Assembly: GCA_003344405.1 (NCBI GenBank)
Contig: NOWV01000017.1
Span: forward strand, 310,001 to 374,000
Length of the DNA: 64,000 bases
Source of the DNA: Trichoplax sp. H2
Taxonomy: Eukaryota > Placozoa > Uniplacotomia > Trichoplacea
Direction: 5' to 3'
Below are positions 33,187-45,053 of the stretch, in pieces. Numbering within the stretch: position 1 is the stretch's first letter; each line of letters starts with the position of its first letter. A program made the translations under genes and the position numbers. Under the pieces are notes generated by a model that did not search any database, was not told the origin of the DNA, and saw only the letters and a program-made list of their open reading frames with translations.

Positions 33187-36100
33187 TTACTGTGGGCATG
33201 TCCAATCGCCACTTAAATTACCAAATTTATACCGTTGCGTTGCGGCTTCACTGAATACGGGAATGACTTCATTTGCATTGACTGAAAATCGCTACACAAT
33301 TTTTAAAAGATTATGTTAGAATGTACGCTACCGTAGAAATCTATGAAGTATTGAAATATACGTATAAAGACTAGACTGCAGTGTCGGATATGATGAATAT
33401 AGACAGTTGATTATCTATCCGCAGTTTACTTTAAAATTAGCTTTCTTTTTTTAAGACATTAGCCAAGTAATATTCTAAAGCTTACACTAAATATTGTATT
33501 ATACTCACCTTTAAGTATATATAAGCATCCATCCCATAACCTTCTAAAGGAGATAGTTTTAAATCACCGTTTAAATACCTAGCATAAAGCCGTGATAATG
33601 GCAGTCCATAACCATAACCCGCCTTTAGATAAATAATTAATTAAAAATTATAAATTTACATCATCTTCAACGATTCCAGTCTCATTTACAAAGAATTTAC
33701 ACAATTTTTAGTTACCATAGGAGAAATAGATTCACTGCGTTCGGCATCAAACAATGATTGCTGTATTGGGCATAAATATAAATATAAATATACAATCAGT
33801 TTACCGCTATTCTAAGATTTTAATATCAACATTATAAGGTTCGACTATAACAGCTTCGAATAAAGAAAATATTCATGAACAGTTAATTACCTGTGGATCT
33901 GGAGCCGTGGAATACATATAACTAAATACAACATCTAATTTATTTAATGGAACGCCACCACCTCTGTCAACAACCTAAAAGAATGCAATTTTACAGATGA
34001 AATATGTGCATGCCAATAGCTATCATCACAAATGCAAGAATAAAAACGCTGCAAACAGTTAGTTTTCTAATTTTACTTACTCTAATCACTATATCTTCTT
34101 TTCCTGCGGTAATAATAACTTTAATCGGAGGCAATTCAGAATAACCCTCAATATGTTTTTCAACCGTTGCTCTCATCGAATTCTGCAAAGAGAAATCAAA
34201 AATAAGAATTGTTCTTCACTACGAGAATAATAAGAAAATTTTATTATCTCGTATGATATCATACCTTTAATAACTCGAAAACCATATAATGTAGTTGAGA
34301 TGGTATATAGCATATGGTTACAGGTGATAAGTTCCCAGCAGCTATTAAAAAAGCATTAACTTAATTCATTTGTACTACACTATCAGTTAAATAGTAAAGA
34401 AATAAAATACGGATATCAATACCATTATGTTCTTCAATTTCGACTTTAGGAGCAGCCATATAATATTGATCGCATAATGAGCTCGCATCTTCAGCAGCAC
34501 CTATTGAAAGTTATAACATTAATTCCTGGTCCTGACTTTAAAGTATTGGAAAGTTTAAAAATAGAATAGTCAGTCTATGGACATACTTTCAACTATTTTC
34601 ATTACACTGCAGTTGGGATTAATGCATCCAATGTGCCTTTTAAAGGGCTCTTCATCTCCGAACAGCGTTAAATGTTGCGTAATTAACAGTCTCATACTTG
34701 TACGATTAATATAGAATCGATCTGTAACATGACATTATCAGTTCAAAATTAATTGGATAGCAATTCGTTTCAGATGTTATAGCAGTGTATTTAAGCAATA
34801 CCCAAGAAATATTGTAACGACGAGTGATCCAAACTATGATTCTTTACAACTGTCTTCAATTCCATAATACCCTATACGTATAGTACAAAGTAAATCAATG
34901 TGGGTAAGCAATCATTTAAATTTATTTACTGTCAATTTTTAAATTATTTTGAATCGACGTTGATAAAAGCTGTAGGCTACTTGTACATACTTTGGCCATG
35001 GTTTCTATAACAGTACTATGGCGTTGATTGATGTTATGGATTAAATCAGTAAACTTATCTACCATACAGTCGCTGTCATTATCTGCGTTTTTCTCTCGAA
35101 ATTCAATTAGTTCCGATAAGCTTTGAGAATACCTAATTGATCACAAATTGCAGCAACTATTAATAACTTGTAACAATGGAAGACGAACATGAAATAATTT
35201 GGAAATCAAAATTGCAACGTGATTATGTGAACCAAGTGGAAAGGTCAGTTTAAATACTACTGTATATAGGTAATTTATCGGAAAGGATTAGAATTAAGCT
35301 TGTTGCAATATGTGATGTAACTGAAGTAGGAAGCTGTACTGTTATGATAATCGTTCTAAAATTGTGTGGTTTTTATAGTACAAGAGGTGCAGAAGACTAA
35401 AAGTTGTGTATAACCTTATCCTAGGCACAGTAGATAACTACAAAAAATATACTCGTATGGCAGTACTTACCAGCCGTTTAAAGTTTGAACCGAAGGCATT
35501 TCCATAAGTATATTGGGCAAGTGGTGAAGCTCCTTCATAATGTGTGCAAGCCTAATAGGCAGCTCACATCTTAAATATCGATAGGAATCCTGACTTGTGG
35601 CCGTTCGACCTTTCATCATCATAATAAATAACAAAATTAGTCCTTCTGTAAGAACAGGTTCACACGAAGTCATTCAAGTTTAGTCTACAAACTATACAAT
35701 ACGTATATATTTGATATTAATACTAATAAGTATGGTCATTGTGCGGTGACAGTAACATAGTAAAGTAAAAAAGTATAAGTACACGAAGTTTAACGAGCGA
35801 GGGATGGACTATTTTTTGCGATCGATGAGAAAGAATATATTTATCGTTCAATTATACTCATATGTGCCATTAGTGTTATGCAAACGACGATATTGTAGTA
35901 TGGACAGTAATAAAGGTGGGTAATTGCGTATTTTACAGTTTCCTGTATAGCAAAATAAAAATCTTGCGACCAGCTAGTTTACCTTACTACAGTATTATAG
36001 CTATACAGTATTGTAAGTTGTACGCAACGTTGCATTCATCTTTCAAATTTTGAAATAATAACTCAGTGTGTTTCTAAGGGATAAAATAACTTTTCAGCGA

Positions 36101-37510
36101 ATGGAAAAAATGATGTTAATCTCAAGACACGTTGTTTGACGTCGATGTGTTTAATAAATTAGCGATACGAGGGTGATTAATTGATGATAAGGGCGATACG
36201 CTACGCGTATAGCGACCGATAGTTTTTTATGGGCATTTTGATCGAAAAATAGCCTTTAAACTATTCAAGATGCAGTACACGTATAGTATCCATAGTGGTG
36301 AGTTAAAATAGGCAATGCATTAACGTGTCGATCTTCAACCGAATTGTGCGTAGAGCCTTTTCGATATTTGCCTTTGCACTGTACTGTACAGTATTACACG
36401 GTAACAAATTTATTTATTTATCTATTTTTATGTAAACTTCTTCTCGTACGCTAAATTCACCTCTATCGTATCTATTGGATGACTAATTTCAAATATTTAA
36501 TCAAAGTATAGGAAAAAAAAAATTCTTTTACTTATACCGTTCTAGATTTTAAGTAAAGGGCAACCATCGGCTGATATAATTGAGCCAACCTAATTAACAT
36601 AACGACTGTGGTGATTTAACGTATTACGATCCAAAATAAAGCAAAGGAATAAAAATATTTTACAGGTAATTTTGAAGTTATTGGGTGAGAACGCTAGTGG
36701 CCAAACCTACCGTACGTTACGCTATACGAATACTTTAATACTGGATATTTTACTACCGTAAATGCTATTGGGCTGACCGTTTGAAATCATTTCATCGATC
36801 GGTTGGAAATTCTATCCGCTAATTTAATATACTGTAGATGTAAAAACGACAGGCATAACCACCTGATAATAGGCGTTGTGCAGGAGTCTAACTACTTGTA
36901 GGCGGATTTGAGTAAAATTCTTTCCTCAACTCACTGTCCACTTTTGTAAAACAATTGCAAAATAAGCAATCTTTTTCGATCTTACAGAATAACTTTTTAT
37001 TGATTGGCAAGAATATTGATGTAAAGTATTTTGACATTGGAGAAGTAACTACTATTTATTGGCAATAATTAATAATGTAACGTACAGTACTGTAGTTTAA
37101 GTGACGGATGCCGATCTGTAAGATGATATGTATCGAGCAAGACGTTCCTAAGCTAAAATCGTTGCTATTGATGTTGCTAGCAGGCTGAACGGGTATACTT
37201 GGTGTGGATAAGTAACTCTATTTGTAGTGTACAGAAGGATGCCTAGTGAAATAACTGGCTGACTACGAATTACGACTTGCAAAGCATGACTACATGTATC
37301 GCTGTAGCATGTTTAGTCAAGACTGAAGATGAGATCTCTGCATAGTATAGAGCTGAAGTTATTTCAAATTGAATCATGCTAGACGAAGATATTGAACTTA
37401 CCGAAATCCATCAATTGGCGAATGGATAAAGGCGAAGGTGAATATTTCCAGTAGCGATTAATATAGGTAGTAACTTCTTGAGAAGCCACTTTGAACGCTT
37501 GTTGAGCCAT
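33187..37510 (-). CDS. PDK: Pyruvate dehydrogenase kinase, mitochondrial, left paralogue
   Basis: Phosphorylates and inactivates the pyruvate dehydrogenase E1 alpha subunit in the mitochondrial matrix. Exons, descending: 37402-37510, 35471-35609, 34991-35132, 34802-34871, 34587-34721, 34423-34500, 34265-34341, 34081-34182, 33891-33974, 33716-33760, 33509-33622, 33187-33291; total 399 residues. It starts [20 protein letters not shown] and has the family segment [38 protein letters not shown] and [21 protein letters not shown]. The GHKL ATP site shows the N box (ELLKNSMRA), G1 (DRGGGVPL) and G2 ([15 protein letters not shown]); the C-terminal tail keeps the DW motif (SGDWTCPQ). Seven of the twelve exons have exactly the same length as in the right copy. 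The MDFG and YMYSTAP segments favour PDK over the related BCKDK. Intron 1 is the longest, about 1.8 kb. Confidence 0.95.
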
Positions 37511-37602
37511 GGTAGGTGTACTGGTGGGTGTTGTACTAATGAATAATTAGTACGGTAAAAGATTGGAGCAATTTCCTATCCAATTTCAACTATCTGAAGT
37601 CA

Positions 37603-38148
37603 CTACTCGTCACGGATTAGCAATGGTAAGCTTGAATGAAGGCTTGAAAGTACCAGTAGTCGATTGGAGTGGATGTTTTGGGGCAAATTTGCTGATGATT
37701 GATTTGCAATTACTATTTCCAGCTTATCCTTGAATGATAAACTTACGTCAGTATGTCTGTAATATTGCACTACTTGAGCCTTGAGGTGGTTGATTGCGGG
37801 TGTTTTCCTATTCGTGTATTCAGTATAGACTTGCTTTGACGATGGATCTACTTCACATGCGCGATGGCAATAAAGAATGAATTGTACAGCGCCCACACCA
37901 ATATTTATAAAGTTGGTGGCCATCACGTGGTCTAGAAACTTCTGGTCCATTTGGAACTGAACTTGCGTAGTGTAGTGCACTTGCGCAATGTCAACCATGG
38001 TTATTGTTTGCAAAGATAAAAGAAAAGAACCTTTTATCTCTCCAGTGACCCTTCCATGTACGTCACAAAAACGAGGGTGAGACCAGGGTGGTGTGTTGGA
38101 GGTTTGCCCATCAATGATAAGCCGGCCAGAAAGGCGATTGGCAGACAT
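37603..38148 (-). CDS. Unassigned ORF, 181 residues, between the two PDK genes
   Basis: An uninterrupted frame from ATG (38148) to its stop at 37603, long for this AT-rich non-coding background, on the same strand as the left PDK and ending 93 nt upstream of its start codon. I do not recognise the protein. It begins MSANRLSGRLIIDGQ and contains MVDIAQVHYTTQVQFQMDQ (about 51-69), then NFINIGVGAVQFILYCHRAC. There is no signal peptide or clear membrane span. A strong splice donor (GAC|GTAAGT, about 37742-37747) after VVQYYRHTD suggests the upper part could be an exon of a larger gene or of a 5' leader. I could not find a phase-compatible junction to PDK exon 1. It may also be chance. Confidence 0.35.
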   Translation of the reverse strand: MSANRLSGRLIIDGQTSNTPPWSHPRFCDVHGRVTGEIKGSFLLSLQTITMVDIAQVHYTTQVQFQMDQKFLDHVMATNFINIGVGAVQFILYCHRACEVDPSSKQVYTEYTNRKTPAINHLKAQVVQYYRHTDVSLSFKDKLEIVIANQSSANLPQNIHSNRLLVLSSLHSSLPLLIRDE

Positions 38149-38465
38149 TCAATTGACGTTCAATACCGCAGTACAATCAGAGTCCAGTCCAGTCCAATCA
38201 TGACGCAATACGTACAATACAATGATTTGGACTACTGGACTAGAAATTACCAGTAGCGTTGACGTCCAACGTGAGCACGTACATCTGAACGATTTTCGTC
38301 GTAGCCATGATCTATATTTAGTGCAATCAAGGTGTGCAGGTGTACTCGTTTTCTGGTTATTCTACTTTGTATAGCACGAAAAGTGCACAGTATAAAACCA
38401 ATCAATCAAGGGAGCAGCTATTGAGTAACTTGTAAGGAGAGACGAAACCTTTTAGTACTGTCTAA

Positions 38466-38526
38466 AAACTATAACTATACTGTACTGTACAGTACAGTAC
38501 AGTATACTGTACTGTAGTTATAGTTT
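38466..38526. repeat. 61-bp palindrome at the symmetry axis of the locus
   Basis: Perfect 12-bp arms AAACTATAACTA (38466-38477) and TAGTTATAGTTT (38515-38526) flank a 37-bp core of TACTGTACTGTACAGTACAG-type words that is itself nearly self-complementary. The palindrome centre is 38496. Confidence 0.85.
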
Positions 38527-38725
38527 GTACATGTACAGTACAGTACTGTACTGTAGACCTACAGTACTGTACTGTACATTGTACAGTAGAGGTCAATTTA
38601 TCTTAGTACTGTACTGTACTGTACAGACTGTACAAATAAGGAGATTACTGTACTGTATACTGTCCAGTGTCCAGCACAGTACAGACGTACAGTACAGTAG
38701 AACATTGTGAACTCCTAAAACTTTC
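38527..38725. repeat. TACTGTACAGTA palindromic tract
   Basis: Continues the axis palindrome with at least six further runs of TACTGTAC/GTACAGTA words, up to about 38700. Open frames across it are driven by the repeat. Confidence 0.75.
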
Positions 38726-39521
38726 GCACTTGTACAGTAGATCCCTTTATCAAAAGAATTTCACCATCTTTAAAATTAAAAATTATTGTCTGCAATCATC
38801 TCATCTACATTTTTATCAAGCTTCACTTCAACATCTTGAGGAAAACTATCTTTTATCTGACAATGTCTGCAAATGGCCAAGGACTTGTACAGTACAACTG
38901 CAGATCACTGTGGATTGTACAGTATTGTAGGATACGGTAGCGCCACACCTAAAACCAGCATCGAGTTTTGACCTTTTGTGGGTGACCTTACCAGACGGAC
39001 AGATTTCGGAATTCTACTTCCATGACGGGGTTTAGTCATTCAGAACGACTAACGACTAGGACAGAGCACGTTCGAGTATGCAGCACTATAGAACCAAACC
39101 TTCGACAGGTGTAAGTATAGTGAGTAGTGTCTAGGCTTGCGCTATTGCCTTGCCTACTGTCATCGTTCTCCTCTCTTGTTCTTCCTTCTTGCCCCCGATG
39201 TGTAAGGTAGTGGGAAAGAAGCTTTTACGTACAAGTAGGTTGCGATTGCGGTATTGATTATTCCGCGCATCGTCGATGATTCGACAATCCCTGGCATAAC
39301 CTTGTTAACTCTTTCGTGCAAACTTGAATTCGACTCTACTACAGTGATGTATGTGTCAGCAGTAGTCAAGCTTGAATGTTGTTGTTGTAGACGTGAAAAC
39401 AAAATTGTTACTAATTGCATCATCATTTTCCACACTGACAGCTCCAGTTGAATCCATTTCAAGTGGAACTGCATCGGCTTCCAATTCCAATTCATTGATA
39501 GGACGCTCAATTTATACATTG
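38726..39521. other. Upstream region of the right PDK gene
   Basis: Non-coding as far as I can see. An open frame continues upstream of the PDK ATG to about 39372 but has no ATG of its own, and an opposite-strand frame covers 39160-39519. Neither shows domain features. Confidence 0.4.
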
Positions 39522-42500
39522 ATGGCTGCTCAAATTCGTCAACGAAGCGCTGATGTCATTAAATACATCAATCGCTACAGTCAGTATACACCGTTGTCGC
39601 TTTCCATTAAACAACTGATGGATTTTGGTAAGTTGATAGCAATCTATTTGAAATACTGTCATGATGATGGACTTGATCCTCATTGCATGCGTATACTAGT
39701 AATAGAGCATTGACAAAGCATCTACACTACTGGAAGATGATATTAGCATCACAACCCAAACAATATTTTACAGCCTAGGTCAATACAGGTAGTCCATCAT
39801 ACTGGATACTACGACAGTCACATATTTATTTATTCTACAATAGGCTTAGCGTTGCCTTATTATTTCTCCCAAATTATCACTACAGGATTAAATATATATC
39901 CTCACTGAGTCAAAGAATCAAATCGAATAAAAATGAAATGAATAAGATTGATTGGCATTGAGTAAAAAGTCAATAATCTGATAATGCACTGTTGAATAGC
40001 GACAGTACTCTACCATATACATTGTGCAGTATACATGCCGGGAAAGGCCAACAATATTGCCACCAATTACATTGACTGATGACTAGTAAATCCGTAACAT
40101 CACCTATATCGATTAGGTAATTAATTCATCAATCAGAATCAACTATCAACAGACAGGCTCAAGCTTGCTAGGCATAAGCACGAACGATAGTCTTTCCAAC
40201 CGTTGCACAGATTTGATTCCACACTACTCTGCAATTTTTAGCAATAGATATAGTGCAATTATCAATAAAGTCTAATAATCAATATATCATTCCTGTTTGA
40301 CTACAACTATGGTCCATGGGCGTCGTTGATTCATTTGGTTTGTCATATCGCATTGTAGTATTGGAAATCAATGGCGATGTCAATTCTTTTGCAACCATAG
40401 TACAGTATATTGTATTGTGGAGCAGCACACCGTATTGTCAACTTGTAGTAATTTTTGCACCTATTCTCGCCATGTTATTGTCGGATTCTATAGTATCTTA
40501 ACGCTAAATTTCAACCCATAAAATCAATATCCATCGATTCATCATTATTAAATGAAATAATCACTAAAAATATTGGTAACAGGTTGACGTGATGAATAGG
40601 ATGTCCTAAAACTTTCATTTTTTTTAATTTACGATAATTATCTTATCCTTGATGACGTAAAAGCACGCCTCATCAATTGAAAAATTGTTTTTGTATATGG
40701 CACCCGAGAGTAGGTTTTATTTAGAATCACTACCATTGGTAAATTGCTGTAGATGTATAGCATTATCCCTTACAATTCATGACTGACATCCACTTAGAAT
40801 AACTGTAATTATAACCATAAATTAGTGAATACTACTTTGTTGTCTAACGACGATATTTGTTATTTAATTATTGACCGTTGATTAAATGGTTCTATCAAAA
40901 ATAGTTTTGCCCAATGTAAACAAATAATTCTATCAGTACATCGGTAGATCGCAGATACAACTATCCTTATTTTCAAACACTATATTATTGAATTCAATGG
41001 ATTTGTTATTTACTAGATCCACAATATCGCTAATTGAAGATGTCATAAATTTAACCTCCAAGTAATCAATTGATATTTTCCAAATGGAGAGAAAATTCAA
41101 TTTTCGATAGCACTCTTAACTTAATCATAGTCTTTACTTTGATCGCGAGAGTAATCTAAATGAATAATTTTAGCATGCATACAAGAATCATAATTCAGCC
41201 TATAGGGGTTACAGCAAGTGCTGAAAATGATTTCCTACTTGACTGTACAGTTAATTTTTCTCAACAACCGCAGCTTCCGTTTTACTTTCCTTTATTTATT
41301 TCTATTTCATTGATAAATTTACTTTATTTTGTTACATGCGGTTACAAGCTATGAATACAGTCGAGAATTATAGTTACTGTATAATCACATCGATGAATTA
41401 CTCTATGATAGCGTTGTATTTGATCAGACACCATAGTCGCTTCTCATGTTGTAGTCGCATTTGTATACCGTATTGTATGTACACATTAGTGTACTGTATA
41501 TTCACGCATGACATGGAATATCCTCAGCCATATCAAATTATTCAATCCAAATACGCTAAAATGGGATTTAAAAGTAATTGAGGAGACGAAAAAGGATTAA
41601 TCAAATCACTGCACACGATAGCTGTCACAATTTAAGTATTGGTTTGTCATTGGAGTATGTAAAATAGCTTGCAGGCCATTTTTACTAACTGTAAATAAAA
41701 ATAAAACAATATTGAATGAAGATGAAAAGGATTAGACTCATTTCTGTATAAGATAGTTAATTCACATTTTCGAATAGCTATAGTCAGCATAAGTTGAATG
41801 TTGACTTGCCATTACGCAAAATAGGTTGTCAGTCACTTTTTCCGATAATTATAATCATTTAGTAACAATATCGCTAGCCAAAAGAGATCACTATCCCTTT
41901 CATTACAGTAAAAATAGGTTCTAATGCAATTGGAACGGTAACTTGGCATCATCCATGTATGAAAACTTATTTGCTAAAAACGTCCTTGCGTTGTAGTGTA
42001 TTTATTTTAACATTTCAATTTGAAGCCTGTGTAATATTTGGATCGTAACACTTTCATCCTACGGCTTTAATGGAATGGAATTATTCATCAAGTAATTAAA
42101 TTTACTACTTTTATATTTTATATTAATCAAATTTAAATATAACATAAACGAATTAGGTCGTCATGGCTCAATCCTTAATTCATATAAGTTCTTGAGTTCC
42201 GAACTCCCTATAAGGTTGGCGCATATTATGAAGGAATTGCGTTATTTGCCTGTTGGATTATTAGATATGCCGTCGGTGCAAAGAGTTGATAATTGGTAAT
42301 TAAATAAAAAAAGTTTCAATCATTGCTTCACGTGATTTAGAATTGTTGAGGTTTTACTTGTTAAGCAACTTAATCAACTTAACTATAGCTACAGTAGGGT
42401 TCAATATGATACCTACTCGTACAGAATTAGCTGATATGCAGAATGTAATCCTTGTGTGTGATATCAATGACGAGTACATGTTATTTTTTATAGGTACGCA

Positions 42501-44525
42501 ACTAGTTTAATCGAGTTAATCGATTTTAGAGACCAGCACAAAGGTAAATCCTGTGAAGTGACTGCTAAGAATTTTACGAATTTGGTAGCAAACATCAGAC
42601 AGCGCCATAATAGCGTAGTAGAAACAATGGCGCAGGTAAATATATCTACGTATACTGTAAACATATATCTAATTTTTTTCTTAATTGATTTTTACTATGA
42701 CGGTTACAGTTTACTGCATTAAGGAAATGTATAACAATCATTTACTTTAGGGCATTATAGAATTGAAGCTTGCTAAGAAAGACTATAATTTAGATCAACA
42801 TCGTTTACAATATTTTTTAGGTAAGTTTATTATACTCTGATCATTTTTTTGTATTGTTTTGTCGTCTCCTTGTACTTACGAGCTTTAATAGTAAATTTCT
42901 ATAATATCCTTATGTTGTAGACCGCTTTTATACCAACAGAATGAGTATTAGATTATTAATTACGCAACACAACATGCTATTCGGTGAAGAGAATGCAGAA
43001 AAAAAGCATATTGGCTGCATTGATCCGTCTTGTAATTTATCAGAAATTGTTGCAAGTAATATTTTGTTACAAATTATCCAATCAGACTATTTTAATAATT
43101 GAACGTATAGCTCGTTTATAAATCTAATAAGTATTGACTATTTGATTATTTTAAAATTGCAGGTGCAGTTAATAATGCTAGCGAATTATGCGATCAATAT
43201 TATATGGTTGTTCCACCAGTTGATATTAACGAAGCTAACGGTAATTAATTATAAATTATTGGCTAGTATTTTTTAAAGTGCATCATGCAGATTTCCATAA
43301 GTACGGATCACCAGCTCTATCGGTATCATTAACGCGCATAACCATACTATGAAAATCAAATATTTTCTTACTCTGTATATAGCCGTAGAACCTGGTAGTG
43401 GTGTTGATATATGTTACATTCCATCTCATTTGCATTACATGGTGTTTGAACTATTAAAGGTTTGAAATATATTAACGATTTTTTTACGTCTACTCTCACG
43501 TGTAAAAGTATGAGCGAATTCTAAAGGCTGCACTATCTTATATATTTGCGTAGAATTCTATGAGAGCAGTAGTTGAAAATCATCAAAATAATCTCAACTT
43601 ACCTCCAATTCAAGTTACTATCACCAAAGGCGAAGAAGACATTCTTATTAGGGTACTGTAGTGCTTAAAATTGAGTAATTAAGTTTGTAATTGTTTGATA
43701 TGCCAATACTCTATTAACTATAGTACTACCGGGATGGGATATGCGGACTTTATTTATGCTAAAAATTCAAATTTTTTCTTTAGATCTGTGATAGAGGAGG
43801 GGGTATCCCAATCTCAAAATTAGAAGACATTTACAGTTACATGTACTCAACCGCACCTCAAGTAAGACTTGAATAGTTCAGTAGTCTGATAATTAATTAT
43901 ACTGTATAATCAAAATAAATACTCAAATACTGCTGCATTAATCTTAAATTAGCCGCCATCACTGGATTTGGTTGCAAGGTCAGAAACAGTAACGCCGCTT
44001 GTAAGTTTGTTAATAACATGAACCACAATTAGATAATAAAATTGATGCTCTTCTGCAATCCCTAACCAATTTAATTTGCTAAGTATTCAAATAATAAACT
44101 ATCGTTTGTTTACTTATGGTATGTCCTTTAACTCGCTTAATTTAGGCTGGCTTTGGTGTTGGCCTGCCATTATCTCGCTTGTATGCTAGGTATTTAAACG
44201 GAGATTTAAAGCTTTCCCCCTTGGAAGGTTATGGTATGGATGCATATATTTATCTAAAGGTACTAATTATTTCTCTAACAAATGATTGTCAATCTACTGT
44301 AAAATCTAATCGGTATAGAATCTACGCATGTAGGACATTTCAGATAATATTCAGAAATTGATGATATCATATTTATAAAGTCAATTTAATTTGCAGCGAT
44401 TTTCTGTGAAAGCCAATGAAGTTCTACCGGTATTTGGCGAAGCAGCATCTCAGCAATATCGTGTTAGAGGATTGAGTGGAGATTGGACCGCATCAGCGAG
44501 TAATCGCAAAGACAAAAGTGGATAA
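39522..44525 (+). CDS. PDK: Pyruvate dehydrogenase kinase, mitochondrial, right paralogue
   Basis: Same enzyme family as the left PDK, transcribed divergently from it. Exons: 39522-39627, 42157-42295, 42494-42635, 42751-42820, 42921-43055, 43163-43240, 43383-43459, 43554-43652, 43784-43861, 43953-44000, 44146-44259, 44397-44525; 404 residues. It starts [19 protein letters not shown] and carries [55 protein letters not shown] box ELLKNSMRA, G1 DRGGGIPI, G2 [30 protein letters not shown] and the DW motif in [11 protein letters not shown]. The C-terminal tail is longer and different from the left copy. Intron 1 is about 2.5 kb. The ATG is chosen because it aligns with the left copy. AATAAA lies at 44686-44691. 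Confidence 0.95.
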
Positions 44526-45053
44526 TCTTGAGAATCGTTAACTGCGTATAATCATCATCAATTTGGATGGTATAGTTAATATCATATGCAATTATTGTTC
44601 ATGCTGATAGCACACATTTTTGGGACTCGAAGGCTAATATTTTGATACACAGATTGAAAAAATGGCGCATATATAATAATTACGTAATAAATCTGCCATA
44701 TTTGATATATCAAACAAGGAAATGATTACATAATCTGATCACAGAAGCAGTAATTAATTAATTAATCATCGCATATACTTGATATTTAATTTATAATTTA
44801 AAACAATTTTCAAAAATGACACATTATCAATCGGCAGACTTGTATTTAAATTTTTATGTTATTAGCTGCTATAAATATCTGACTATTTTGTCATATTAAA
44901 TTCCTGATGAGTTCGCTAACATTGATTATTGCAATCTCTAGAGAATAGAGCGAAGGTGTATCTTTTAAAGGAGGTTATAAATTTGATATTTTTGAATTTT
45001 ATTTATATTACAATACTTTGAAATGCGGTGTTAAATAAGCTTCCTATGACTTT
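44526..45053. other. Short region between convergent PDK and METAP1D ends
   Basis: 3'-flanking AT-rich DNA. It holds a plus-strand AATAAA at 44686-44691 for PDK and, on the minus strand, AATAAA (TTTATT at 44998-45003) for METAP1D. Nothing else is seen. Confidence 0.5.

Noticed and set aside
38525-38930. Short ORFs across the central palindromic tract
   Set aside because: The frames are created by the TACTGTAC repeat and encode Tyr/Cys/Thr/Val runs with no family resemblance.
39160-39519. 119-residue minus-strand ORF upstream of the right PDK
   Set aside because: Low-complexity composition, no family features, overlaps the opposite frame; no support as a gene.
39372-39521. In-frame extension upstream of the right PDK ATG as a possible presequence
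   Set aside because: It has no ATG; the internal ATG at 39522 aligns with the start of the left copy.
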